Source: Streptomyces kanamyceticus (GTDB lineage: Bacteria; Actinomycetota; Actinomycetes; Streptomycetales; Streptomycetaceae). From it: DNA of 64,000 bases. The stretch lies in the NCBI RefSeq assembly GCF_008704495.1, contig NZ_CP023699.1, positions 3,472,001 to 3,536,000 on the forward strand. The letters run 5' to 3'. Under the pieces are notes generated by a model. It was given only the letters and a program-made list of their open reading frames with translations. It ran no database searches and was not told where the DNA came from. The first letter of the stretch is position 1; the number at the start of each line of letters is the position of its first letter. Below, in pieces: positions 16,632 through 25,077 of the stretch. Position numbers and translations under genes: made by a program.

Positions 16632-16800
16632 CTAGGGCCCTTCTGACGGATCTCCGTGGGAGAAGGAGCGGCGTTCGGTGCGTGCCCTCGGCGTGCGGTG
16701 TGAAGGGTCATGTGGCGGAGCCACCTGTCCCTTTGCGCCGTGCGGCGAGGGTGCGTGCCGGGCGTCGCGACGCCGCGGAGATCCGTCAGAAGGGCCCTAG
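16632..16800. mobile_element. MITE-like element with 25-bp perfect terminal inverted repeats
   Basis: The left arm 16632-16656 (CTAGGGCCCTTCTGACGGAT and five more bases) and right arm 16776-16800 are exact reverse complements. Both ends begin or finish with CTAG, a target sequence favoured by IS630-type elements, so CTAG may be the duplicated target. The 119-bp interior carries a second imperfect hairpin (GTGGC-GGA-GCCAC) and no ORF. The right-end CTAG provides the TAG stop codon of the response regulator gene. It may also work as a bidirectional terminator. Confidence 0.65.
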
Positions 16801-17450
16801 GGCGTACGCCGAGGTCTGGCGAGGCCCAGGTCGTACGCGAGGATCGTCGCCTGGACCCGGTCGCGCAGGCCCAACTTGCCGAGCAGGGCGTTGACGTGGG
16901 ACTTCACCGTGCCGGTCGTCACGCCGAGCGCCTCGGCGATCTCCGCGTTGGTGTGGCCCGCGGCCACCAGGGTCAGGACCTCGCGTTCGCGGGGCGTGAG
17001 GGACTCCAGGAGTTCGGGGTCCGGGGCGGGGGCCGTGTCGGCGAAAGCGGCGATCAGGCGGCGCGTGACGGTGGGCGCGAGCATGGCCTCGCCCGATGCG
17101 ACCACGCGGATCCCCGCGAGGAGTTCCTCGGGCAGCGCGTCCTTGAGCAGGAAGCCGGACGCTCCGGCGCGCAGGGCGTCGTGGACGTAGGCGTCCTGGT
17201 CGAAGGTGGTCAGGACCAGGACGCGCGGGGCCTGCGCGCCCCGTCCCTCGGTGAGCAGGCGGGTCGCGGTCAGGCCGTCCATGCCCGGCATGCGGATGTC
17301 CATCAGGACGACGTCCGGCGCGAGTTCGCCCGCGAGCCGCACGGCAGCCGCCCCGTCCTCCGCCTCGCCCACCACGTCCAGGTCCGGCTCCGCGTCGACG
17401 ATCGCCGCGAATCCCGCACGGACCACCGCCTGGTCGTCGACGACCATCAC
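16797..17450 (-). CDS. NarL/LuxR-family response regulator
   Basis: A 217-aa response regulator. The receiver domain (1-120) has the acidic pair MVVDDQ, the phospho-acceptor Asp in VVLMDIRMPG, Thr in LVLTTFD and Lys in FLLKDALP. The C-terminal LuxR HTH (about 150-205) has LTPREREVLTLVAAGHTNAE and TVKSHVNALLGKLGLRDR. The start is GTG at 17450, overlapping the kinase stop by 4 nt (GTGA), so kinase and regulator are translationally coupled. Its stop codon lies inside the terminal repeat of the adjacent element, so the natural C-terminus may have been altered. Confidence 0.94.
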   Translation of the reverse strand: MMVVDDQAVVRAGFAAIVDAEPDLDVVGEAEDGAAAVRLAGELAPDVVLMDIRMPGMDGLTATRLLTEGRGAQAPRVLVLTTFDQDAYVHDALRAGASGFLLKDALPEELLAGIRVVASGEAMLAPTVTRRLIAAFADTAPAPDPELLESLTPREREVLTLVAAGHTNAEIAEALGVTTGTVKSHVNALLGKLGLRDRVQATILAYDLGLARPRRTP

Positions 17451-19582
17451 TCGGACGGTTCCAGCACGGTCCGCGCCGCCGGTCCGGTCTTCGCCGTCCG
17501 CGCTCTCGGCAATGAGGGGGGTGATGGTGGTGCCTCCTTCGGAGTAGTGGTGGGGGGTGTGGGGACCGGGGGTGGACCCGGGCCCCCCGGGCGCCCGGCG
17601 CCCTGGTGCGCCGCACGGCCCGTAGCCGACGCCGTGGTCTCCCTCAAGGTGCTCAGGAGGTCCCGCATCGCCGACAGGGCCGCCCTCGCCGCGTCCGCGA
17701 CGGACCGCAGGTCACCGGCCTCGGCGCGGGTGATGACGTCGGATGCGTGTCGCAGGACCTCGCCGCGCAGTTCCACGGCGATGCGGCGGCGCTCCTCGTA
17801 CGCCTCGACGACCGCCGAGTGCACCGTCGCCGCGAGGGCGTGGTCCTCGTACGCCCTGATGCGTTCGCGGCGGGTACGGACCACCGCGCCGATGCCCCAG
17901 AGCGCGGCCAGCGGGAACAGGAAGACCGTGCCGATCGCGCAGGCCAGGAAGAGGAGGAGACCGAGGCCGTCGCCGTCCGCCGCGAGTTCCGGCATGCCGT
18001 CGGCCGTCGCCAGGGCGAGCGAGGCGAGCGTGAGACCGGCCGCGCCCACCGCGGGTACGGGCCAGGTGAAGCGGGCCGGACCCGCGTACTCCGCCACCGC
18101 GTACACGCCCACGCACGCCGCCGCGCCCCCGGACGCCATCAGGCACAGCGCCACGTCGGGGTCCAGCACGCCGAAGGCGATGCCGAGCGGCGCGCACCAG
18201 GTCGCCGCGAGCGCCGCGCACAGGACCGCCCAGGGCGCCCTGCGCCGCCACAGCAGCGGCAGGGTCTGCGCGAGCACGGGGCCGATGGCCGTCCAGAAGT
18301 CCGCGGGGCGTTCGACGAGCACCGCGAAGACGGGGAACGCGGCGACCGCGAGCACGGTCGCCCCGTCGGTCACGTCGAGGCCGCGCACGGCCGGGTGGCG
18401 CGCCATCCGGCCGTGCGGACCCCCCGTGCCGAGCGGCAGCCGCGCGCGCACGGCCCAGCCGGGTCCGTCCTCGCGCGGCCCCGCCTCCAGGGTTCCGTCC
18501 AGCGCGACGGCCCGTTCCCGCATGCCGAGCGTGCCGCGCCCCGAGCCGAGCCGCTGACCGGCCCCAGGTCCTGCCGCGCCCCCGTGCGCCTCGGGCGCCC
18601 CGTCGTCCTCGACCGTCAGGTCCACCGCCCCGTCGCGGTCCGCCACCTCCACGCGTACGCGGACGGCGGCCCCCGGCGCGTACCGCAGCGCGTTGGTGAG
18701 GGCCTCGCGCACGATGCCGAACGCCGCGTCCGCCACCGGCCCCGTCAGCGCCGCGAGGTCCTGATCGACGTCGACGGCCGGACGCGCTCCCAGGCGGGCG
18801 AATCCGGCGGCCAGTTCGTCGACGCGTTCCGCGAGGGCGCTGTCCTCGTCCGCCGCCGACGTCCGCATCATCGCCACCAGGCGGTGCAGGGCGGCCAGCG
18901 TCTCGCGGCCGCTGTCCGCCGCGAGCTCCAGGGCCTGCGCGGTCAGTTCCGGCCTGCTCCCGCCGAGCCGCAGGGCGGCGTCCGCGGTGACCACCACCGA
19001 GGTGAGGTGGTGGGCGCTGACGTCGTGCAGTTCACGGGCCAGGCGCTGCCGTTCGGTGGTGGCGGCCCTGCCCCGGTCCGCCTCGGCCCGCGCGAGGTCC
19101 CTGGCGGCGGCCCGGTGTCCCGCGTGCCTGCGGCGGCGGCCGCGGCCCAGGCCGAGGACCGTCAGGACGAGCGCGCCGCTCACCAGGATCTCGCCGCCGA
19201 CGGCGGCCGCGGAGTCGAGCTGCACCATCGCACGGACGGTCTCGCACCCGGCGAGCACCGCCCCGACGAGGGCGGCCCGCCGTGCCGGGCAGCGCACGGC
19301 GACCGAGTACAGGGCCACGAGCAGGCTCACCGAGTGCAGCAGCGACGCGTCCTCGGGCAGCGGCAGGCACGCGAGCAGGACGGCCTCGGTGGCGAGCGCG
19401 GCGACGACGGGGTGCCTTCGGCGTACGCCGAGCGCGACGGTGACCGCGACCGCCGCGCCGAGCCCCGCCAACAGCCCGTCGGCGCCGACGGGATCGCCGT
19501 CCCGCAGCAGGCGGCCCGGCCAGTAGGCCAGCTGCAGCATCACGAGGAGGACGGGCAGCAGCCAGTTCCGTATCCGCTCCAT
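17447..19582 (-). CDS. Sensor histidine kinase with duplicated, degenerate second kinase half
   Basis: A 711-aa membrane kinase of the HPK7 (NarL-type) class. The first half holds about five membrane segments, a HisKA_3 phospho-acceptor ERQRLARELHDVSAHH (His about 186), an N-box EALTNALRYAPG and a G-box GRGTLGMRERA. A second block follows, with further membrane segments (about 410-550) and a second dimerisation-like helix ERRRIAVELRGEVLRHAS. There the expected His is replaced by Arg and no ATPase domain follows. The C-terminus is Pro-rich. It looks like a fusion of an active kinase with a decayed paralogue. The ATG at 19582 has only a weak ribosome-binding site. Confidence 0.88.
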   Translation of the reverse strand: MERIRNWLLPVLLVMLQLAYWPGRLLRDGDPVGADGLLAGLGAAVAVTVALGVRRRHPVVAALATEAVLLACLPLPEDASLLHSVSLLVALYSVAVRCPARRAALVGAVLAGCETVRAMVQLDSAAAVGGEILVSGALVLTVLGLGRGRRRRHAGHRAAARDLARAEADRGRAATTERQRLARELHDVSAHHLTSVVVTADAALRLGGSRPELTAQALELAADSGRETLAALHRLVAMMRTSAADEDSALAERVDELAAGFARLGARPAVDVDQDLAALTGPVADAAFGIVREALTNALRYAPGAAVRVRVEVADRDGAVDLTVEDDGAPEAHGGAAGPGAGQRLGSGRGTLGMRERAVALDGTLEAGPREDGPGWAVRARLPLGTGGPHGRMARHPAVRGLDVTDGATVLAVAAFPVFAVLVERPADFWTAIGPVLAQTLPLLWRRRAPWAVLCAALAATWCAPLGIAFGVLDPDVALCLMASGGAAACVGVYAVAEYAGPARFTWPVPAVGAAGLTLASLALATADGMPELAADGDGLGLLLFLACAIGTVFLFPLAALWGIGAVVRTRRERIRAYEDHALAATVHSAVVEAYEERRRIAVELRGEVLRHASDVITRAEAGDLRSVADAARAALSAMRDLLSTLRETTASATGRAAHQGAGRPGGPGPPPVPTPPTTTPKEAPPSPPSLPRARTAKTGPAARTVLEPSE

Positions 19583-19684
19583 ATCGGCCCCAAGGATACG
19601 GAGCGGCGTCTATCCCTGGTTAGAGAGCCTGATCGTGCCGACGGGCGACGCTTGCGCGCGCGGTGATCCGGAATGCTGAGAAGC

Positions 19685-20725
19685 ATGACGACGACGCCCC
19701 CGCCGGCCGGTCCGCCGCAGCGACACCCGGCAGATCCGTACGCCTACGCGCCGCACGCCGAGTACCCGCCGTACGCCCAGTACCCGCCGCACGCCCCCTA
19801 CGTCCCCTACACCCCCTACGTCCCTCCGCCCCTCCCCTACCACCGCCTCGCCCTGATCACGGGCCGCCACCAGTGGTGGCGGCCGCTCGCCGGGACCGGT
19901 CTGGTGCTCGCGGGGGCCGTGGCCGTCTCGCTCGTGGTGCTGCTCGGCGGCGAGATCGTGGGCGCGGCCCTGAACCGGCCCACCGGCAAGGACGGGTTCC
20001 GGGTGTGGGGCGGCGTCGGCGAGACGGGGCAGGCCCTGCTCTCGCTGGCGCTGCTGCTTCCCGTGGTGCTGGCCGCCGCGCACTGGGCGCAGCGGCGTCC
20101 GGCGGGGACGCTGTCGTCGGTGACCGGGCGGCTGCGGTGGGGCTGGCTCGGACGGTGCGCGCTGGTGGGACTCCCGCTGGTCGCGGGGTCGTTCGGGGTC
20201 ATGCTGCTGCTGCCCGAGACGGGCGGTGCGGGACCGGAGGGCACGGAGTGGGCGGGGCTCGGGAACTTCCTGCTCGGGCTCGCGATGGTGTGCGTCCTCG
20301 TGCCGTTCCAGGCGGCGGCGGAGGAGTACGCGTTCCGGGGCTGGCTCACCCAGGCGGTCGGCGCCTGGTGCCGGTCGCCGTGGGTGGCGATCCTGCCGCA
20401 GGCGCTGCTGTTCGCCGCGGCCCACGGGTGGGGCACGCCGTGGGGGTTCGCGGACCTCGTGGTGTTCGGCCTCGTCGCGGGCGTCCTGACGGTGCGTACG
20501 GGCGGACTTGAGGCCGCGATCGGCCTGCACGTGCTCAACAACCTGCTCGCGATGGGTGTCTCGGCGGCGATCGCGGGGGCGCTCGCCTCCGACGAGACGG
20601 CGGCCGACATGGACTGGACGGCGGTGGCCGTCGACGTCGTGATGCTCTGCGCGTACGCGGCGGTCGTGCTGTGGCTGGCGCGGCGACGGGAGGTCCGGTC
20701 GGTGTCCCCGGGGACCGCGCGGTAA
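19685..20725 (+). CDS. CPBP-family intramembrane glutamic protease
   Basis: A 346-aa membrane protein. The first 60 residues are cytoplasmic and Pro/Tyr-rich with a PPYAQYPPHAPYVPY-type repeat. About eight membrane segments follow. CPBP/Abi motifs are clear: EEYAFRG (EExxxR, about residue 218), FAAAHGWG and HVLNNLLA (HxxxN). These are the three catalytic boxes of Rce1-like glutamic intramembrane proteases. The start at 19685 has GAGAAG upstream; an ATG at 19673 would add four residues. Role unknown. Single gene, divergent from the histidine kinase. Confidence 0.88.
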   Translation: MTTTPPPAGPPQRHPADPYAYAPHAEYPPYAQYPPHAPYVPYTPYVPPPLPYHRLALITGRHQWWRPLAGTGLVLAGAVAVSLVVLLGGEIVGAALNRPTGKDGFRVWGGVGETGQALLSLALLLPVVLAAAHWAQRRPAGTLSSVTGRLRWGWLGRCALVGLPLVAGSFGVMLLLPETGGAGPEGTEWAGLGNFLLGLAMVCVLVPFQAAAEEYAFRGWLTQAVGAWCRSPWVAILPQALLFAAAHGWGTPWGFADLVVFGLVAGVLTVRTGGLEAAIGLHVLNNLLAMGVSAAIAGALASDETAADMDWTAVAVDVVMLCAYAAVVLWLARRREVRSVSPGTAR

Positions 20726-20827
20726 ATCGGTTGCCGCACGCGCGGGCCGCCTGCTGCACTGGGGCAAGTCGGCGAGAGCCCGGCACCACTACGTCAGGCC
20801 CGAACCAGGCCCGAGTCAGGAGAGAAA

Positions 20828-20953
20828 ATGCGGCGTTCGTGCATGTCCATCCCGGAAGGAAGTCACCCCTCTTCTAAGGACATGACGGTACGTGCATTCA
20901 TCTGCTCCGCACACCCTGAACCTGGGCATTCTCGCCCACATCGACGCCGGTAA
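20828..20953 (+). CDS. Candidate 41-aa leader peptide upstream of the ribosomal protection gene
   Basis: The ORF starts MRRSCMSIPEGSHPSSKDM and ends TAA inside the downstream gene, overlapping it by 62 nt in another frame. Its ATG has an excellent AGGAG at 5-nt spacing, better than the Shine-Dalgarno of the main GTG start. Such leaders precede many ribosome-targeting resistance genes, where drug-stalled ribosomes or translational coupling control expression. Whether it is translated is not proven by sequence alone. Confidence 0.45.
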   Translation: MRRSCMSIPEGSHPSSKDMTVRAFICSAHPEPGHSRPHRRR

Positions 20954-23006
20954 GACCAGCCTGACCGAGCGGCTCCTGCACGCCGCCGGTGTCATCGACG
21001 AGCCAGGACGCGTCGACGACGGCAGCACGCAGACCGATTCGCTCGCCCTGGAGCGACAGCGCGGCATCACGATCAAGTCCGCGGTCGTCTCCTTCGTGAT
21101 CGACGCCCCGGAAGGCGACGACGCGGGCGGCGGCGCGGGCGACAACGCGAGCGGCGGCGTCAAGGTCAACCTCATCGACACCCCCGGCCACCCGGACTTC
21201 ATCGCCGAGGTGGAGCGGGTCCTGAGCGTGCTCGACGGCGCGGTGCTCGTGATCTCCGCCGTGGAGGGCGTGCAGGCGCAGACCCGCGTCCTGCTGCGCA
21301 CCCTGCGCCGACTGCGCATCCCCACGCTGATCTTCGTGAACAAGACGGACCGTCGCGGCGCCCGGTACGAGGGCGTGCTCGACCACATCGCCGCGCGCCT
21401 CACCCCGGACATCGTCCCGATGGGCACGGTCCCCGGCCTCGGCACGCGCGAGGCGCGCTTCGTCCCGTTCACCGCCGACGGCGCCGCTGACAGCGGCTTC
21501 ACCGCCCGCCTGACCGAGCTGCTCGCCTCGCACGACGACGCGGTTCTCGCCGCGTACGTCGAGGACGCGGCATCCCTTTCGTACGACCGACTGCGCGCCG
21601 AACTGGCCCGGGCGACCCACCGCGCGCTCGTGCATCCCGTCTTCTTCGGCTCGGCCGTGACGGGCGTCGGAGTCGCCGAACTGGCGGCCGGTATCAGGGA
21701 GTTCCTGCCCTCGGACGCCGGTGACCACGAAGGCCCCGTCTCCGGCAGCGTCTTCAAGGTGGAGCGCGGGGCGGCCGGGGAGAAGATCGCCTACGTACGG
21801 ATGTTCTCCGGCACGGTCCGCACGCGCGACCTCGTCGACATCGTGACGGCCGAGGACACCGACAGCGGCCGCGCGGGCAAGGTCACCGCCGTCACCGTCT
21901 TCGACCAGGGCAAGGACGTGCGGCACGCGGAGGTCGGCGCGGGGTGGATCGGCAAGCTCTGGGGGCTCGGCGACGTCCGCATCGGCGACGTGATCGGCGT
22001 ACCGCGCAAGGGAGTCGAGCCCGGCGCGCACCACTTCGCGCCGCCGACCCTGGAGACGGTCGTCGCCCCGGTCCGCCCGTCCGACCGGGGCGCCCTGCAC
22101 GTCGCGCTCACCCAGCTCGCCGAGCAGGACCCGCTGATCGGCCTGCGGCAGGACGCCGTCCGCCAGGAAGTGTCGGTCTCGCTCTACGGAGAGGTGCAGA
22201 AGGAGGTCGTCCAGGCGACGCTCGCCGAGGACTTCGGGCTCGACGTCTCCTTCCGCGAGACCACGACGATCTGTGTGGAGCGGGTCGTCGGCACGGGCGC
22301 GGCGTTCGAGATCATCGACAAGGACCCCAACCCGTTCCTCGCCACGGTCGGCCTGCGGGTGGCGCCCGCGCCGCTCGGCGCCGGGGTGGATTTCCGGCTC
22401 GGGGTCGAGCTCGGTTCGATGCCGTACGCGTTCTTCCGGGCGGTCGAGGAGACCGTCAGGGAGACCCTGCACCAGGGCCTGTACGGCTGGCGCGTCCCCG
22501 ACTGCACGGTCACGATGACGCACTCCGGCTACTGGCCCCGGCAGAGCCACGCGCACGGCACCTTCGACAAGAGCATGTCGAGCACCGCGGGCGACTTCAG
22601 GAACCTCACGCCGCTGGTCCTGATGGACGCGCTGCGCCGGGCGGGCACAGTGGTGCACGAGCCGATGCACCGCTTCAGGATCGACGTGCCGGGCGACACG
22701 TTCGGCGCGGTCCTGCCCGCGCTCGGGCGGCTGCGGGCGGTACCGCACACGCCGACCACGAGCGGAGCGTCGTACCACGTCGAGGGGGACATCCCCGCGA
22801 AGCAGGTGCACGCCCTGGAGCAGCTCCTGCCCGGACTCACGCGCGGCGAGGGCGAGTTGGAGTCCGCCTTCGACCACTACGAGCCCGTGCGGGGCGCCCC
22901 GCCCACCCGCGGCCGGACGGATCACGACCCGCTGAGCCGCAAGGAGTACCTGCTGCGGGTGGTGCGCCGCACGTCCGGCGCGAGCCGGGAGGAGCCGGTC
23001 ACGTGA
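20892..23006 (+). CDS. TetM/OtrA-type ribosomal protection GTPase (EF-G-like)
   Basis: A 704-aa translational GTPase related to OtrA/Tet(M), which dislodge tetracyclines from the ribosome. G1 AHIDAGKTSLTERLL, G2 region QRGITIKSAVV, G3 DTPGHPDF and G4 NKTD are all present. Domains II-V follow, with SVFKVERGAAGEKIAYVRMFSG and GYWPRQSHAHGTFDKSMSSTAGDF (domain IV). A Gly/Asp-rich insert (DDAGGGAGDNASGG) between G2 and G3 makes it longer than Tet(M). The GTG start is preceded by AAGGA at 11-nt spacing and lies within the leader ORF. It could protect against tetracycline or another ribosome-directed molecule; being intrinsic, its natural ligand is unknown. Confidence 0.9.
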   Translation: MHSSAPHTLNLGILAHIDAGKTSLTERLLHAAGVIDEPGRVDDGSTQTDSLALERQRGITIKSAVVSFVIDAPEGDDAGGGAGDNASGGVKVNLIDTPGHPDFIAEVERVLSVLDGAVLVISAVEGVQAQTRVLLRTLRRLRIPTLIFVNKTDRRGARYEGVLDHIAARLTPDIVPMGTVPGLGTREARFVPFTADGAADSGFTARLTELLASHDDAVLAAYVEDAASLSYDRLRAELARATHRALVHPVFFGSAVTGVGVAELAAGIREFLPSDAGDHEGPVSGSVFKVERGAAGEKIAYVRMFSGTVRTRDLVDIVTAEDTDSGRAGKVTAVTVFDQGKDVRHAEVGAGWIGKLWGLGDVRIGDVIGVPRKGVEPGAHHFAPPTLETVVAPVRPSDRGALHVALTQLAEQDPLIGLRQDAVRQEVSVSLYGEVQKEVVQATLAEDFGLDVSFRETTTICVERVVGTGAAFEIIDKDPNPFLATVGLRVAPAPLGAGVDFRLGVELGSMPYAFFRAVEETVRETLHQGLYGWRVPDCTVTMTHSGYWPRQSHAHGTFDKSMSSTAGDFRNLTPLVLMDALRRAGTVVHEPMHRFRIDVPGDTFGAVLPALGRLRAVPHTPTTSGASYHVEGDIPAKQVHALEQLLPGLTRGEGELESAFDHYEPVRGAPPTRGRTDHDPLSRKEYLLRVVRRTSGASREEPVT

Positions 23007-23038
23007 CACCGTCCGCACGCCCGCGGAGCGGGTCCCAC

Positions 23039-23965
23039 TCAGTCGTCGAACGACGGAATGCCGAGCCCCGCGAGCCGCTCCCGGTCCGCGATGATGTTGA
23101 TCTCCACGATCCGGCCGCCCACGACCGTGAACGACGCGAGGGAGAACGGCTCGCCGTCCGGGACGGCGACGAGCCCCGGCACCCCGTTGACCAGGACCAG
23201 GCGCGAGACCGGCGCGAACCGCGCGAACATCGCCGCCTGCCCGGCCACCGTCGCCGCGCCCCGCACCAGCTTCGACAGGCCCGACGACAGTTCGCCGGTG
23301 TCCGCGCGCAACACGACGTCCGGGTCGAGGAGTTCGAGCAGTGCCTCGAAGTCGCCCGCCTTCGTCGCGGCCATCCAGGCCTCGACGACCTCGCGCTGCT
23401 TGGCGAGGTCGGTGTCAGGGGCGGGCGCCGAGCCCTGCACGCGGCGCCGGGCCCTGCTCGCCAGCTGCCGGGTCGCGGCCGCCGAGCGCTCCACCACGGG
23501 CGCGATCTCGTCGAAGGGCACGGCGAACATGTCGTGCAGCACGAACGCGAGGCGCTCGGCGGGCGCGAGGGTCTCCAGTACGACGAGGAGGGCGAGGCCG
23601 ACCGAGTCGGCGAGCAGCACCTCCTGCTCGGGGTCGGCGACCGCGTCCATGCGGCCGACCACCGGGTCCGGCACGTGCGTGTCCAAGGAGGCGCCCAGGG
23701 ACACGTCCAAGGAGTCCTCGCGCCGGGACTGCCGCGAGCGCAGCATGTCGAGACACATCCGCCCCACGACGGTCGTCAGCCAGCCGCCGAGGTTCTCCAC
23801 CGCGCCGGAGTCGGAGCGGCTGAGCCGCAGCCACGTCTCCTGGACGGCGTCCTCGGACTCGCTCAGGGAGCCGAGCATGCGGTACGCGACGGCGTTCAGG
23901 CGGGGCCTGTGCTCCTCGAACCGGGCCGCGAGGGCGGCAGCGGCAGCGGCTTCGTTCTGGTCCAT
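23039..23965 (-). CDS. ECF41-type (SigJ-like) RNA polymerase sigma factor
   Basis: A 308-aa extracytoplasmic-function sigma factor. Region 2 is FEEHRPRLNAVAYRMLGSLS and DAVQETWLRL. Region 4 is about residues 125-180, with APAERLAFVLHDMFAVPFDEIA. The extra C-terminal SnoaL_2-like domain (about 190-305, ending INIIADRERLAGLGIP) is diagnostic of the ECF41 group and acts as a built-in regulator in place of an anti-sigma factor. ECF41 genes usually sit beside a carboxymuconolactone decarboxylase or oxidoreductase gene. None is next to this one, so its target is unclear. Confidence 0.9.
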   Translation of the reverse strand: MDQNEAAAAAALAARFEEHRPRLNAVAYRMLGSLSESEDAVQETWLRLSRSDSGAVENLGGWLTTVVGRMCLDMLRSRQSRREDSLDVSLGASLDTHVPDPVVGRMDAVADPEQEVLLADSVGLALLVVLETLAPAERLAFVLHDMFAVPFDEIAPVVERSAAATRQLASRARRRVQGSAPAPDTDLAKQREVVEAWMAATKAGDFEALLELLDPDVVLRADTGELSSGLSKLVRGAATVAGQAAMFARFAPVSRLVLVNGVPGLVAVPDGEPFSLASFTVVGGRIVEINIIADRERLAGLGIPSFDD

Positions 23966-24057
23966 GCGTCACATTCTCCCGTCGCGGTCCGTCATGACAA
24001 TGACGGATCGGACCGTTCCGGTGTGACGTTTCCCCCTGCTCTCACCAGGAGTTCCTC

Positions 24058-25035
24058 TTGTTGACCGATGACGATTCGCCGTCCGATGACGACTTGCTGA
24101 TCGACGACGACCTGCTGATCGACGACGACTTGCTGATCGACGACGATCTCGTCCGGGGGCTGCTCGCCGAGCAGTTCCCGCGGTGGGCGGAGCTGCCCGT
24201 CTCGTCCGTGCCGCTGCCCGGCATGGACAACGCGACCTTCCGGCTCGGCGACGACCTCTCGGTCCGGCTGCCCCGCTACGAGCGCTGGATCGGGCAGGTC
24301 GAACGCGAACAGCGCTGGCTGCCGTGGCTCGCCCCGCAACTGCCCATCGCCATCTCCGCACCGCTCGCGTCGGGGCGGCCCGGCCGGGGCTACCCCTTCC
24401 CGTGGTCGGTCTGCCGCTGGCAGGAGGGCGAGGCGGCGACCACCGAAAGCCTCGCCGACCCGGTGCGCACGGCCACCGAACTGGCCGGATTCATCAGGGC
24501 GTTGCAGAGGATCGACGCGACCGGCGGCCCGGCCCCCTGCCTGAGCAACGCCTTCCGGGGCGAGCGCGTGGGCACGGAGTGCGACTCGCTGGCCGCCGAC
24601 TCCCTCGTACGCGCGAAGATCGCCAAGCTGGCCGGGATCGTCGACACGGACGCCGTGACGGCGGTGTGGGAGGCGGCACTCGCCGCGCCCGCGTGGGACC
24701 GTCCCCCGGTGTGGCTGCACGGCGACCTCGCGACCGGCAACCTCCTCGCCGTGGAGGGCCACTTGAGCGCCGTCATCGACTTCGGGACGCTCGCGGTGGG
24801 CGACCCGGCCTGCGATCTGATCCCGGCCTGGATGTTCCTGCCCGCCGCGGCGCGGGACACGTTCCGCGAGGCGGTGGACCAGGACGACGCGACGTGGGCA
24901 CGGGCCCGCGGCCTGGCGCTCGCCGGATCGCTGCCGGTCCCCGACGACCCGTTCTTCGCGGTTCCCGCGCGGGTGACGGCGTCGCTGCGGCACCTGGACG
25001 CGGTGCTTGAGGATTTCCGGGCGTACGGGGGGTAG
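24058..25035 (+). CDS. Aminoglycoside phosphotransferase-fold protein with N-terminal Asp-rich repeat
   Basis: A 325-aa APH-family kinase-like protein. The catalytic loop WLHGDLATGNLL and the metal site VIDFGTLAVGDPACDL are intact, so it can probably phosphorylate a small molecule. Before the conserved start of the domain (LVRGLLAEQFPRWAEL) lies a run of three LLIDDD repeats encoded by 18-bp tandem repeats at 24094-24147. The TTG start has CAGGAG 6 nt upstream. The repeat adds about 25 very acidic residues that family members normally lack. The substrate is unknown; not necessarily an antibiotic. Confidence 0.87.
   Translation: MLTDDDSPSDDDLLIDDDLLIDDDLLIDDDLVRGLLAEQFPRWAELPVSSVPLPGMDNATFRLGDDLSVRLPRYERWIGQVEREQRWLPWLAPQLPIAISAPLASGRPGRGYPFPWSVCRWQEGEAATTESLADPVRTATELAGFIRALQRIDATGGPAPCLSNAFRGERVGTECDSLAADSLVRAKIAKLAGIVDTDAVTAVWEAALAAPAWDRPPVWLHGDLATGNLLAVEGHLSAVIDFGTLAVGDPACDLIPAWMFLPAAARDTFREAVDQDDATWARARGLALAGSLPVPDDPFFAVPARVTASLRHLDAVLEDFRAYGG
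24094..24147 (+). repeat. 18-bp tandem repeat (3 units) inside the phosphotransferase gene
   Basis: Units YTGCTGATCGACGACGAY at 24094, 24112 and 24130, each encoding LLIDDD. Unit length is a multiple of three, so copy-number change would keep the frame. Confidence 0.9.
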
Positions 25036-25077
25036 TTCCGAGCTGCTGCCCTGTCTCTCGCTGTCACACGGGGTCAG

